Assembly: GCF_030867095.1 (NCBI RefSeq)
Contig: NC_081829.1
Span: forward strand, 67,539,181-67,603,180
Direction: 5' to 3'
DNA: 64,000 bases
Origin: Alligator mississippiensis
Lineage: Eukaryota; Chordata; Crocodylia; Alligatoridae
Shown: positions 35,050 through 47,600 of the stretch, in pieces
How the letters are laid out: each line of letters starts with the position of its first letter
Position numbering within the stretch: the first letter of the stretch is position 1
Position numbers and translations under genes: made by a program
The notes under the pieces: generated by a model
Seen by the model: only the letters and a program-made list of their open reading frames with translations
Database searches by the model: none
What the model was told of the DNA's origin: nothing

Positions 35050-36130
35050 TGTGGCAGGGCACCTTTGATGCCTTGCCACATTTAAGGCAGAAAACAGGTA
35101 GCAGTCAGGTGCCCGATGAGGTCAGTCATTTTAGCTCAGTGCTGTAAGCTGGGCTGCAGTTTGCTGCAGGAAGGAAGAAAGTAACATCAGGCTGAGAGCC
35201 TACTCTGGGAATATCAGGAGGTAAGGGCAGGGGCTATGGGGTGGAGGTGACCCCTTGTCTTGGGTAAGATATAAAACTGCACCCTGCTGGGGAAGGATGG
35301 TCTGGTGGGGCTTCTGGTGGTGTGGGAGCCCCCAGGAAATGCCAGGCCACTTACCTCCCTGGTGAAAGGTGGGTCAGGGTCCCTTATAACCCCAGCCCCA
35401 CATCCCTGGTAGTGTTCTAATGAGCAGGGGGAGTCCAGGGCTCATTAAGGAGCCCTGAGGCAGAGCTCAGGCTGGAGGAGGGATCTGGGGCTGTGCCCAG
35501 GCAGCAGGATAAAACCTGGGGGTGTGAGTGAAACCCAGAGAGAGAGAGATGGGTGATGACTAGAGCGGGCCAATGAGTAGAGGCACCATGCATATGCAAG
35601 TGTGCAGGTCCAGTGAGGGAATAGTGGCCCAGCAAGAGGCCAGGAGCGAAGTAGGCCAGCAGTTGTAGAATCGCTTAGTCGATGCTCAGGTGAGGGTAGC
35701 AGGAGATACCCAACAGACTGCACTGGGGCTGACTGAGGTGTGGAGAGACAAGCCCAAAGCCAGGTGCGGCCAGGTGGTATGAATGTGGCCCTGAGAGAGA
35801 GGGCAGTATGAAAGAGGCTGGGTGAGAGTCAGCAGAGTGAATGGGACCCCGGTAAGAAAGGGGTGGCATGAGAGTGGCCCTCCAGGGCTGTAGAGTAGAG
35901 CTAGAACTGTGCGCCCAGTTTGCCCATAGGCTGGAGAAGTAACGCACACGGAGCAACACCTGTGAGGCATGGGACCCATGGAGGGGAGGTCAGAGTGGAT
36001 ATTAAGGCCCTTGTCAGCCAGTAATGGGTAGCCTCCTGCCTTAGTAACAACTCTCATATTTTTCCATCAAGGCATGGCAGATGAGTGAAGCAGGCGGTTA
36101 CCCCAGGAACAGGGCATCCAGCAGACACCC
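35050..36130 (+). repeat. LTR-like block related to the intron 14 LTR
   Basis: The start TGTGGCAGGGCACCTTTGAT and following sequence resemble the start of 60004-61103 (minus). ATCAAGGCATGGCAGATGAG lies at 36066-36085 near its end. No matching flanks were found, so the right limit is uncertain. Confidence 0.55.
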
Positions 36131-37611
36131 AACGAGGAGGCCACCCTGCTACACATTTCCAATCCCACCCCTGATAGCACAGGTAGCTTGGGATGCTGCC
36201 CCCACATCTCGCCCCTGCAGACTCCCCTGCACCCTGGCACTTGCTGCCCTCCAGGGATTCCTGTGGCAGGGAGATCCCCAGGCCTGTCTCATGAAGCCTT
36301 CAGCCTGCAAAAACTGCAGGTTGGTGCAATTGGGTGTTAGCCCAGTAGAGCCTGAGGTGGCAGGAGCACAAGGAATGGCCAAGGCTTAGCCTGGAAAAAA
36401 CTGCAGTTCAGCATGGGAGCATGCAGAGCAGCTGGGGCTCAGGACAGCAAGTATCAGGATGCAGGGGTGTCTGCAGGGGTGGTAGACACATAGATGCAGG
36501 TGGGGGCAGCAGCCCCAGCTACATGCACAATCAGGGGCAGGATTGGGGGTGGTTATGTGGGGTCGGGGATGCCATGGGGGTGGTTAGTGGCATCAGGGGG
36601 ATAGTGAAACAAGTCTACACCTAGATGGACCTAAGCAGAAGAAAAATGGGTTCTACATCATCACTGCTGGCCTACTTGAGGAACTTCTTTTTCTTACAAG
36701 TCATGAAATCTGCTTAAATAGTCGCTAGGATAACTCCTCAATTTGTTCTTATTAGTTAGTCAGATCCGTACATGGTCAATTCAGTCTGTATGTATCCATA
36801 GTAACTTACAAACACTCAATTTACTATCAATATGGTTATTTTTGAATCCGTTTATTTTGAAGTCTGTACTTTTTGGTCCCTTGCATTTTGAACTAATGAG
36901 GCTGTTCTGTATCATGTATAAAACTCAACAAACCAGGCAAAAAAACAACCAAACAAAAGGTGTTGTTTCTGTCATCCTGCAGTAATCAGAATTAAGCATA
37001 CATCTCTTTCAGATTCATAAAATCTTAACCTTCTTGAACATCTTGATAGTGTCTCCCAAGCTTCCCTGAAAGTTATTTCCATATCTGAGTTACTGTTTTC
37101 AGTTTGTTAAAAACAGTCTGCAGTGCTGTGAAATAGGAATCATATTAGCAGAAGCAGTGAGCACACAGCAGAATGGCAGAAAAGCCAGTTTAATTATTGG
37201 AACATCAAGACCATTAAAAAGGAGAAAAGGTCATGATGGCTTGTGGAATGAGTTCAAAAGGAACCCAGGAGATTCTAGTGAAATCATGCCACTCGCTCAT
37301 TGCTGCCTGCTTAGAAATGCAGCTGCCACCACCAGTTGGTTTTAAAATTTGCATGGAGCAGGATCAAAGGGGGGCATGACTGCACCATGGCACACCCTGG
37401 ATCCGGCCCTGCATGCACCTATGATCGAACTGTGAATGTGTCTGTGCACAGCTCCCCGCTGGAATCCCACAGGGGCAGTTCTGGAGCCTGTCGCAGTAGC
37501 AGTTGGCCAGCTGCTCTCTGTGCTTCCCAGGCCCTCTGCATCAGCTGCGTGGACCTGTCTGGGATACCTTGGCTAGCCCTGATCCTGATTCCCACTTCAA
37601 GCAGGGGGCTG
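36131..37611. other. Intergenic upstream of the KIF20B promoter
   Basis: GC-rich repeat-like sequence to about 36620, then AT-rich. Nothing codes recognisably. Confidence 0.45.
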
Positions 37612-37619
37612 GACTACAT

Positions 37620-37872
37620 CAGCATTTCCCTGCCCATGGGTTGTGACCCAAAAGTGTGTTGCAAGAACATATGAAAGGGTGTGAACAAACTTTAAAAATG
37701 GATTCTCCTTTAAAAGAGAAAAATGTGAGAAATGGTGGCTTTTCCCTTGCAGGCTGGTAGTCCCAGCCACACGCTGTTGGGGCTGGGGGTAGTGTGCCAG
37801 GGGTGAGAGGCACTGGCCATCAGCGTTTACAAACGGGTGCTGGTACAAAGAAGACTGGAAGCGACTGCACTG
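37620..37872 (-). mobile_element. hAT element, internally deleted copy of the 47872-48629 type
   Basis: GGGTTGTGACCCAAAA and AAAAATGGATTCTCCTTTAA match, in reverse complement, the right part of 47872-48629. The end GGTACAAAGAAGA...CACTG matches its left end. Flanking 8-mers do not match. It lies about 450 bp upstream of the KIF20B first exon. Confidence 0.65.
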
Positions 37873-38190
37873 CATGACCTGCGCAGCTGTCTTCTCTGTG
37901 CGCCTGAGGGAGCAGCTGCAGAGCAGGCACTGAGCAGAGAACGAGGGTGGACATAGCTGGGGAAACAAACGTGCTGTCCCGCGCTCCTGGAGATTGGGCC
38001 CTCCTGAGCACCGCAACCCACAGAGGCTCATCCAGGCCCCGCAGCAAGACACGCCCGCCGCCACCTCCCAGCGAGCCCGGCGAGCAGCCGCCAACCCCAC
38101 GGCGCCCCCAGCAAGTCCCGCCCCGGCCCCACCCTACGGGGTGGCCAACCAGCAACAGGCGGAGCAGGGACTAGCCCGCCTCTCGGCTGA

Positions 38191-38210
38191 AACTACACTT
38201 CCCAGCGTGT
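38191..38210 (+). promoter_or_regulatory. ZNF143/THAP11-type (SBS) promoter motif
   Basis: AACTACACTTCCCAGCGTGT closely follows the ACTACAATTCCCAG consensus of the ZNF143 binding site common in vertebrate CpG promoters. A weaker related string, CTACCCAGAATCCC, follows from 38217. It lies about 110 bp upstream of the CCAAT/CHR pair. Confidence 0.55.
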
Positions 38211-38303
38211 CCGGCGCTACCCAGAATCCCACTCGCTGGAATGATTTTTCCCCTCCCCCCGCGCTCTTGTTTCCTATGATGCCGCGCGGCAGCGCGCGTT
38301 CTT

Positions 38304-38320
38304 ATTGGGTGGATTTGAAA
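38304..38320 (+). promoter_or_regulatory. CCAAT box plus CHR-like element
   Basis: ATTGG (38304-38308, an inverted CCAAT box for NF-Y) is followed after 5 nt by TTTGAAA (38314-38320), matching the cell-cycle homology region core TTTGAA. CHR sites bind the DREAM and MuvB-MYBL2/FOXM1 complexes and drive G2/M genes. This fits a cytokinesis kinesin and lies about 55 bp upstream of the first donor. The spacing is shorter than usual, and no clear CDE precedes the CHR. Confidence 0.55.
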
Positions 38321-38334
38321 AAGTGCCGCGACGC

Positions 38335-38374
38335 AGGCTGCAGCGGTCCGGCCGGGCCGGGGCGGCTCGCGCGG
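38335..38374 (+). other. KIF20B: KIF20B exon 1, non-coding 5' UTR (5' end approximate)
   Basis: The exon end is set by a consensus donor, GG|GTGAGT, with the intron starting at 38375. The next acceptor (AG at 39232-39233) is one base before the KIF20B start codon, so this exon is wholly 5' UTR. The transcription start is inferred from the promoter elements just upstream and may lie a few tens of bases either way. Confidence 0.6.
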
Positions 38375-39233
38375 GTGAGTGGGCCGGGCCGGACCCGACT
38401 CGCGTGGCGGCGGTGGTGGTGACGTGCCGCGCTGGGCTCGCCTGGCGGAGCTCCGGGTCCTCGGCCTGTGGCGGCAGACGGAGACGCTGCGCTGCCCCGC
38501 CGGGCTCCCGCCCGGAGAGCAATGGGCCAAGCTCCGGCGGCCGCTGCCCTTCCGCAGGGTGCAGGCGGGAGGCACCGGAGATACGTGCGGGCCGAAAGGC
38601 TCCGTGCAATGTTTCGGAGAGCGGTTCTCTGCCTCCTTAGGCTCTAGGCGCCTTGTGGGCTCTTGGGTTTCACTTGTTTGGTTACTAAAAAATACTAGGA
38701 CAATTTTGTGGCAAAGCACTCGGGAAGACCCTAGCAGGCCAGGCCAGGCCAGGCCAGGCCAGGCTCTGGGTTCCTATTTGCAATCTTTGGGCTTATCTTG
38801 TGAATCATGTTTGTACACTTCAGGTTGCAGCAATTATCATTTAACAACTGTAATTACAATAGGTTAAAAGGGGTGTGTGTACACACACCCACACACACTT
38901 CTTAAATTGCATATATTTATATCCCTAATTTGGGGGCATGTGTTTACATGAGAAAATATGGTAATATTAAAGGTCATAGAGTGCATCTGATAAAGATGTA
39001 TGATTGTTGGCATCCTCTTGCTTCAGCCTTTCAGATTGGAGATTCTTTAATTAATATCTGCTGAAACTTCCCAGCTCTTCTTGGATAATAATAACTCTTG
39101 TTCCAGCATGCTTTATGTATTGGACAATTCTGTACTTGCATGCACTGTGTGAATTTTTTAACTTGCATTATGTTGTTTGGTTATTTTTGGTTATGCCGTG
39201 ATACTTAAATAATTGGCTTTTTAGTTTTTGCAG
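38375..39233 (+). other. KIF20B intron 1
   Basis: It begins in the CpG island and holds the AGGCC tandem repeat, a hAT fragment (38765-38822) and AT-rich sequence. Confidence 0.6.
38736..38764. repeat. (AGGCC)n tandem repeat in intron 1
   Basis: About five and a half units of AGGCC follow CTAGC, just before a hAT fragment at 38765-38822 shared with 10492-10550. Confidence 0.9.
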
Positions 39234-39234
39234 A

Positions 39235-39390
39235 ATGGAACCAGTTCTGGATCCAGAAACGATTTTTAGACCATCCTATATTGCCAGTGTTGAGCTACCT
39301 TTGAGAACTGGGCCAGTAAATGTTGAAGATATCAAAACAAACCTCTCTGATGAATTTTCCTTGGCTGCTTCAAGCTTGGATATGAGTCAG
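39235..39390 (+). CDS. KIF20B: KIF20B exon 2 (residues 1-52), first coding exon
   Basis: The acceptor TTTGCAG ends at 39233, ATG is at 39235-39237, and the donor is CAG|GTGAGA. It encodes the pre-motor N-terminus, including an FRPSY segment and DEFSLAA, both shared in pattern with mammalian KIF20B. It ends in phase 0. Confidence 0.92.
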
Positions 39391-42300
39391 GTGAGAATAA
39401 AATAGTGTATTGTTCACCTCGAACTTTAAATGAGCTTGCATTGCAATGTCTCTCTGTGGTAGTTCAATTACTTTTATTATTTTAAAGAATAATGTATGTG
39501 TAGTTCTGCTTAAACATGGAAGGGGAGTACTAAAGTTGGTGCTGTTGCATCTCTGCCTTGCTAGGTCTGTCACGCTTTGCGATTGCTTCAAGTATGCATA
39601 AACACTTGAAAGGACTGCCACATGTCAGTGCAGGCAGAGAAATACAAAAGTGCTGAGCCATAAGGAATACACATGCATCTTATCTGCGTACACATATCTT
39701 GTACCATTCTAGTACTATAATAAGCCTAAGTTTGTCTGTTGGTTCATAACACTTTATTTGCACTCTGATTAGCTGATGAAAACAGCCAATTGGAGTGCTC
39801 CAAGTGTGGGGGAGCACTGCCATGATTCTGAAGCCAAGCCGAGGCCAGCAGCACTGACCCTGGCTCCCCCAGTCTGCTCCCTGCAAGGGGCAGAACAGTG
39901 GCAGCATGGGGCATTAGGTGGTGGCACTCCCCCTCCTCCTTCTCCCCCCCCCCCCCCACCCCCGATCACTTTTGACTGGCAGTTGGCTAGTATGTTGTAA
40001 TAGAAGGACAACGCTAACAGCATCTTCCTTATGCCATAGTTTAATTACCAACCAGAAGCTGATAAGTATAACCAGTATTCTGTAGGAAATGTTGGCAAAA
40101 ATCTGCTGTTTCATCTTGCTCAGCCCCTCAAGTTAAAAATGATTCTTTAGCTAAGAAAGGATAGAATGGAGGTGTATTGATGGTTCTTATTTTTGCTTCT
40201 TGGCTTGAACTTAATACCATGTATTATTTTTTAAAACAAACTTCTGCTGGGACCAAAAGACTTGTAACTTAGTTGAGTGAACTACTATAATAGATGATAT
40301 AAGGGACAGTAAAACCTGAAATAATTGGCCTTACTTACCAGCACAATAAAATAATGTTGCCTTATTAAACTAAGAATTTGTGTAAGTTGACTAGCTTTCA
40401 AGATAATAGTCATATCTTTTCCTTTAAGCTGAACAGCTTTGAGTGCAAGGAACATGTACAAGTTTGCCTTCGAATTAGGCCTTTCACATCATCAGAAAAA
40501 GAACGGGAATTTCAGGTGTGTCTTCTCTTTTTAAATGCTTGCTTCTTAATATTAAACTCTAGAATACTACTTAGTTTAAAATGCAAATGTACCATCACTA
40601 CCACTTTCTTTTCCTTTTCATAGGAATGTGTTTCTATTCAAGACTCAACTAGTGTTATATTGAAAGCTCCGAAGAACTCCATGGCCTGTCGACTCAGTGA
40701 AAAAAACATGGGGCAGATGACGCAGAAATTCATGTTTTCACATGTAAGCAGACAATTAGTTCACCGTGTTAAAGCCTCTTTAAACAAGCAGTTACATTTG
40801 TTTTATCTTTAGCTCATTAGTACGTTGTCCTTTTCAAAATAAGAAGTATACATTATTGATCTGATTTAAAAATTCTTAGGAGTAAAAGCCCCCAATGATT
40901 GGTCAAATTTGAAGATGTTGAGTGACCTCTTGCTATTGCTTAGGTGTTTGGACCTGAAACGACCCAGGAAGAGTTCTTTGAGGGCACAATGAAACAACCA
41001 GTACAAGACTTCTTGGAAGGACACAGTCATCTTATTTTCACTTACGGTGTAACAAATGCTGGAAAAACTTACACATTCCAAGGTATGAGCAATTTCTTGA
41101 AAAGCAAAATTAAAAAAATCTATTTTATCAAATTCTTATTTAACCTTCAATTATTTAATTGTTTTGGAATAGTTGTTTTTCTTGGGGGGGGGGGGGAGTG
41201 AGGTATGTGTGCCTGCATTCATTAGTGTATACTAGCTAATTTGTGTGGACTTCTGGCCTAAATCCTGTTTTACCCTTGTTGCTGAAATGTGATTCTATTC
41301 AATTGTCCCTGGGGGGGGGGGGGGGGGAAAAGCATTAATATGTCAGCTCTTTCATGTGCCTTCATCTTGGCCTTAACAATAAGTTGCAAAAAAAAAAAAA
41401 AAAGACGGGAGTTCCTGCCTACATTTTACACTAATGGTTTTTCAAGGATTGAGTGGGGTAGAATAGAATTGTATTGGGGGTCTAAATTCTAGTTCATCTA
41501 TTGTGTCCACCCAGAGTTACTAGTGCACTAAATTTGTGTCCGAACTTGCTGTGTGTTGCTGTCACCATGTAGATAAGCCTTAGAATCCCATGTATCAAAA
41601 AGGGGAAAACAAATCTGTTGCCTGATATGGGTGTCAACATCAAAACTAGCAATATTGTATACCTTTAATAGAGAGTGAATGGTGCATGCCATTCTGGATA
41701 TGGAAAAAAAGGCAATGACTAACACTTATAATATTAGCTTCTTTCTAAGAAAATGGAGAAGCTCCAACTTGGAAGTTACTGAAAGCAAATATTAGTTTCA
41801 GCATTGATTAATCATTATAGTGATCAGACAAGTTTGAAAAATGTACCCACTTTCAAATACTTTAAAGTCTTAAACAGTACTGCCACTACTGCGCTTAATA
41901 TTCTCTGACAGTCTTATGTCTCCTAAAGCTGTAGTTTGGTATTAGTAATGCTCAGTATCACTGCAGACCAGAATATGTCATCCTTCCTTTATTTGGTTCC
42001 AAACTCTCCTTTTTATTTCCACAAAGAAAAGGAAGATATTTTAAGAATATGTGAACTCAACCACGCTTCATCATTAGCAAAACAATCATTTTGGCTGTTT
42101 TTTCAGAGTGTTCGTTATCCAAAAATGTAAAAGAACAGCACAAAGTCCAGTATAGTGCTATATTAAATTATTTAGAGAAAAGAAACAATTAACATATTAG
42201 CTTACACCATAGTGACTTATTTCCTGAAGAACTAATGATGGACTGTTATTAAAAACCATTGACAGCTCTTTCAGAGGGTCATTTAATCTTGGAGTAGAAG

Positions 42301-43713
42301 GAGAGTTTGTATGTTGAGAATCTTTCTTGTACTCAGATGTTTGACGATTTAGGAATTCTCATTTGCTGTTAGAGCTTTTAAATTTTGTTGTATTTTTAAG
42401 GATTTTTTTTTTTTTTTCCTTGTGTATTTTATCTGTTGTGTTGAACCTGAAAAGCTGTGAAATCATAGTAAAGCTCTGGATTCAGAGCAATCGGGTATGT
42501 GGAACTGGGTCTGTCTTTTTCCCTGCAATTTTTAAAAAATAAGTCTTCTTCAACTTTTTACCTACTAACCTTTTCCAGAGAAAGGTTAGAAACATCTTTT
42601 TACAAACTACTTTGCATTTGGCTCTGCTTCCCACGTAGCTAGCTTCATGACTTCCTTTAATTTCTATTGATATTTAGTGAGGGTCTCATCAAAGTAGACC
42701 CAGTTACTTTGGAGGGAGGGGCAGGTAAAACACCTGAGCATGAGGGTTGATTTTGGAGAGAGAAAAAATGGCTAGATCAGATGTTAAGTTAATGATGCAC
42801 CTATTTGTAACCCCGCCCCCTGTAAGCAGTAGTCCCAACATAGCCTCTTACATTTTTGATCCCAATGTCAAAAAAAAACCCACACTAGAAAAAAGCAGAG
42901 CGGCACACATGGTGGCAGTGTGCACCACCTGAAACGAGGCTGGCTGACCAGAGCCACAGTTCAGTTGCCTGTTTGTCTCCCTTCTGCCAGATTGCTGCTG
43001 CTGGAGCCCCAGGGGGCCCCCAGGTAAGGCTGCTAGGGCCAGCCCAGGTGCTGGCTCCAGCCTCCCCTACCCCACCTGGGGCAGCTTGCCATGCCCAAGA
43101 GTACACGTGCACGGGTGTTACCCAGGGACAAGTAGCAGCGGCACAACTGTGCTGCTGCTGTTTGTCCTCAGGGAAACACACGTACGCACTTGTCTGGGTG
43201 TGCCCTTTGTGTCCATCCTGCTTTGGCAGCCAAACCAAAAGATCCAACTGGCAGGTTGAGTAGCTGCATCTGAGCTGTAAAAATCTGCATTAAAAATGGT
43301 GGACTAAAAGATCCAGTATAGCAGTGTGCCTTATCAACCAGTGCTTATAAAACGTAAGGCACTTGTGAAATGGAAGGATGAAAAAAAGATCATGCATGCA
43401 AGTGGAATAAAATGTCTTTGAAACAGCCTTGCTGGCATCCTGGCTTAGTTACAGGTGCTTCCTGAACAAACACCTACCTATCAGTTAGCCTGACATACTG
43501 ATAATGTTCCAATTAAACAAATTGCCACCAGAGGCAAATGAAATCACTTGTTTACACTTACATTTGTGTATTTTCATGCTTTGAGACCAATATAGTCTAC
43601 CTTTTTGTATATAATGGTTAGCAAATGTACTGGGAGAGAAATTACAGTGAGCAGGTAAGAAAGGGAAAGCTGTTGTGCTCATGACCTCTTCCTGAGTTTG
43701 TTTTTTGGGGGTT

Positions 43714-43751
<38 letters not shown>

Positions 43752-44542
43752 TTTTAAAAATAAGTTCAGTAGCTTTTTCTCTTCCTTTCTCTTCTGAATA
43801 GTCAACATACCTAGCCCAAGAGTGGAAAGCAATAAGAATTAGATTGCCACAATTCCCTCTGGCTACTATTAAGTTTTTTTTCTATTCAAGGGCATGAAAA
43901 GGATGCAGCTCCCTTATTCAGCATTTATATGCATCCTTTTCCCGTCTGTTCTGACTACATGGAGTTCACTTTAAAAGAACTCCTAGGAATAGCAAGCAGA
44001 AAACAAACGGAAGTCCTTTTGGAGTACACAAATTCAAAGGAACAATGGCAGGAACAAAGTGAGAAGACGTGTTGTGTGTTTTCCCCCCGTCCCCCTCGGT
44101 GCCAGCTGAAAGTTGCATAGTTGTTTTGTCCAGAACCTGATTATCTAATTGATAATTTAGAACTCTACTAGTGTGGTGGATGAGGCCTGGGGTAGTTGTT
44201 AGCTGCTGCTGGAGGAGATGGTAATAAAGTGCAAGAGAGCAGTCTGTCTCTCTAGGTATTTGTACACACATCTTTTCATTCAGTGACGTGCCAGAAATTT
44301 GCTTCTGGGCAGACTCGATTAATCTAGTCTGTGCCGCGTGCGAGTTGACGTGCACTGCGCTGCACGCAGTTGTATAAGTGGTGAAATGCATGTCAATGTA
44401 AAGAAAATGGTGACAGTGCACTTTTGAACTAAAGCACCTTAGAGGTAAAAAAAACCCAAAAACCAAAAAACCCCACACTAGAAAAACGCAGAATGGCACA
44501 CATAGTGGCAGTGTGCACCACCTGAAACTGGAGGTGCTTTAG

Positions 44543-44604
<62 letters not shown>

Positions 44605-47600
44605 AAAAAAATTATTTACGGTTTCCTTGCACACCTCCTGGCATGCTGGGGAAATATCTTCATGTTCCACTAATTGGTACGCATGCTGGGGGTTGCCAAT
44701 TCCTGCCTTAAAACAAAGGGCAAAATCTTCAGGCTGGACATAAGGAAGAACTCCTTTACTGTCCGAGCCCCCAAGGTTTGGAACAGGCTGCTGCCGGAGG
44801 TGGTTCAAGCACCCACTTGGAATGCTTTCAAGATACATTTAGATGTTTTACCTTGCTGGGATCCTATGATCCCTGCTGACTTCCTGTCCCTGGGCAGGGG
44901 GCTGGACTCTGATCATCCAGGTCCCTTCTACCCGAATGTGTATGAAAAGCGACCAACACCGTTTTCTTTGCGTTGACATGCATTTCACCGCTTATACAAC
45001 TGCACATGCCGCAGCACCAGGCTCTTTGAAAACGCCTGACGCTGCAGCTCTTGCATGTATAAAAATGCCCTTCAAGCCCAGAGAAGCAGCAAATGGGAAT
45101 CTGAGTCAGTTGAACCTGCCTAAATTTTCAAAGGGGAAAAGTTTGGGTGCTTGTGTGTGGGGTGTATTTTTTGTTTTGTTTTTGTTTTTTTAATAAAAAC
45201 TATAACAATAATAACACTTGTCTGACTGCTAGTCATCTCTGAATAAACTATGGACTTTTAAAAAGTTTTTTAAGTTGGTCACTAATCATCTGCTGGTCAT
45301 AACTCCCAACAGAGAAGCGTCTTTTAGGCATCATCAAATATAGTTTGGAGCCCCATTGGGTTATGTCTTTTAACAGTGGGGGGCTGCAGTTTACTATGTC
45401 TGAGAACTGAGTTCCATCCTAGAGAGCAGTGACAGTTTTTTGCTTCCTTCACTTAAGAAATATGCTTGAAGGACTACAAAGACAGTCTTGTGTGCAGTTT
45501 TCCTTTTAGCTATGACAAAAAGGAAGACATTCGGGGCATTCCTACTTTCTTGTTCTTTCTTTCAGGAAATAATTTATCAGTTTCTCCCTCCTTGTTTCCA
45601 AGAAAAATACAAATCTCTGACCTGATGTATCTTATTTACAGGGACGGAAGATGATGTTGGTATCCTGCCAAGAACTATGGATATGCTGTTTAAAAGAGTT
45701 CATGGTAAAATGTATCCAGAAATGGATCTCAAGCCCCATAGGTGTAGAGAATATATAAAGCTGACTAAAGAACAAATGAAAGAAGAAATTGCTTTTAAAA
45801 ATTCAGTTCTTCGTCTAACAAAAGAGGTATGGCAGTATTTCTTTATACAACACACAGCCTTCTAAAAAAGATTTTATTGGCCTTGTCAGGATCTTATTTC
45901 CTCTGGAAATAAGGCATCAACAGGTACTCATGAATCTGGAAAGTTGTTTGAAATGAAAAGAAAAGCTGTCTTTCCAGGGAAGGAGCAGAATTGAAAAGAA
46001 CTGAAGTAAACTATAAACAATTGGATCCAAATGGCTTTTTTGATTAAGGATACCCAATTATTTCAGATTTTTTTTTTTTTTTTTTTTTAATTACAATAGA
46101 CTGGAGTGGCACTGTAATTGAAGGCTTATGTTGACTAAAAACAGTTTTGAAAATCAGAAGTGGTTTTTGTCTTCTACTCTAAGCATAAACATTGGATAAT
46201 TGGCTGACTTTAATGGCATTGGTCCTGATTGGCACAAACTAAGTTCTGAAGTACACGGAGCACCAGCTAAATAGAAATGAGCAATGAGTACACATTTAGA
46301 CCAAAAAAGAAAAACTCTCTCTAAAGGGAGATTAAAAATTCCCCCAAATAACTGTTTCACAAGATTTGTTTTGGATGTTCTACTGTTAGTCAGCTGAAAC
46401 TATTGTGTTGAAAATCAAAATTCTCTGGAAGGAAGGTGGCAGTAAAGTCCTTTAAATAAGATTATGCAGACTTGTAGGAAAGTGCAAAAAACATAAACGT
46501 CTTTTGCCTTGTAAGTTTAAACGCTTAATCGATGGAAATTTTTGTTGTTGTCGTTGTTTCTAGTTCAATAATCAAGAACTTAGGTTTTAACATTTCTGAT
46601 TATCCATACATTAAAAAGAAGCTTGTTTTGATAACCGAATTGCCACTGATAAAATTGTAATCTTTCATCCAAAATTCGTCTTTCAGAATAAAATAATGAT
46701 TGATTGAACAGTAAGAAATGTCAATGTAGTACAGACTGTTTGCCTTGTTGATGTCCCTTTCCTCCTGTGGTTTGGCCAAAATATAACTGAACTATCATAC
46801 TCTTCTGGTCTGTAACATACAGTATAAATCAAAGGTTGCTAGTTTCCTTTAAAAAATATTGTATTTTTAGTGATATTAGGTTTTTGGGGTTTTTTTTTTT
46901 TTAAAGCTTTTAGTAGAAATCTACTTCTGACAGTTTATGGAAATACACAAATAAACCCAGAGTATTTTATTTTTTACACATGTACATATGCATACACGTA
47001 TGCCTGTAATTATGTTGAAGGCATTAGCACATGTGTCTGCAGTTATCACTAAACAGTTTTTATGTGGCTTTAGAAATATGCACTTCTTTTTACCTACTTG
47101 TAAGGGAAGGGGACACAAAATGTGAAGGAATTTGGAATACCAGGTACAGGTCAGTGAACTTGTGCTGAAGGTTAATAGGCCAGGGCTCTGCAACATTTTT
47201 GGAGCAGGAATTTGCTTTAATAGAATTCATTTCCGAGTGGGCCACTCCCAACCTAATTCTACAGCAGCAGGCACTAAAGGGGGAAAGCAATGACACTGCT
47301 GAAGCCCCCCTGCCCCTGCAGCTTAACAGCCATATCTGACCTCTGTGGGTCATAGGGCTAGGCAGGGATTCTTTTATACTCTTGTTCAGCCTGACCTTAA
47401 TGAAGTCTGCTACAGAACTCATGTTTACATGCAAGACTGGTCTACTGAAGCATGTGAAGTGAAATCCTTTCTTGAAATTCTGTTGCTATATACATGCATA
47501 TACCTTGTGCTGATTGCATGAGTAAGTTGATGGAATCCTAGCTTCTTGTGACCTTTGCAAATATTTTTTCATGTAATCGGCCTTTTTTTAGATGTATACC

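Larger units (their letters stand above)
37950..38650. promoter_or_regulatory. CpG-island promoter of KIF20B
   Basis: The segment is strikingly GC- and CpG-rich against AT-rich flanks and has GC-box-like CCCGCCCC at about 38117. It covers the non-coding first exon. Several long frames open here on both strands, but that is expected of GC-rich DNA and I do not call them genes. A divergent transcript is possible but not supported by any recognisable exon. Confidence 0.8.
44354..45020. repeat. Long inverted repeats flanking a composite block in intron 5
   Basis: GCAGTTGTATAAGTGGTGAA (44366 onward) and its neighbours up to about 44413 are matched in reverse complement at about 44958-45020. Between them lie a small TIR element (44426-44545), a CA microsatellite and a CR1 tail. 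The arms look like ends of a DNA transposon that later gained the inner elements. Confidence 0.65.
41083..45641 (+). other. KIF20B intron 5 (4.6 kb)
   Basis: It holds two long G-runs (about 41185 and 41311), a repeat copy at 42846-43208, microsatellites and the composite block 44354-45020. The rest is AT-rich and unassigned. Confidence 0.7.

Noticed and set aside
35050-36130. Exact limits of a solo LTR here
   Set aside because: CACCC precedes the start, but no TG...CA end followed by the same bases was found, so I left it as an LTR-like block.
38171-38719. A divergent gene sharing the KIF20B promoter
   Set aside because: No recognisable exon or donor on the minus strand. In human, PANK1 lies upstream head to head but tens of kilobases away, so a missing neighbour here is unremarkable.
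37994-38867. Several long frames on both strands across the CpG island
   Set aside because: GC-rich DNA lacks stop codons by chance. The peptides are Arg/Pro/Gly-rich without domains, and the region is explained as promoter and exon 1 of KIF20B.
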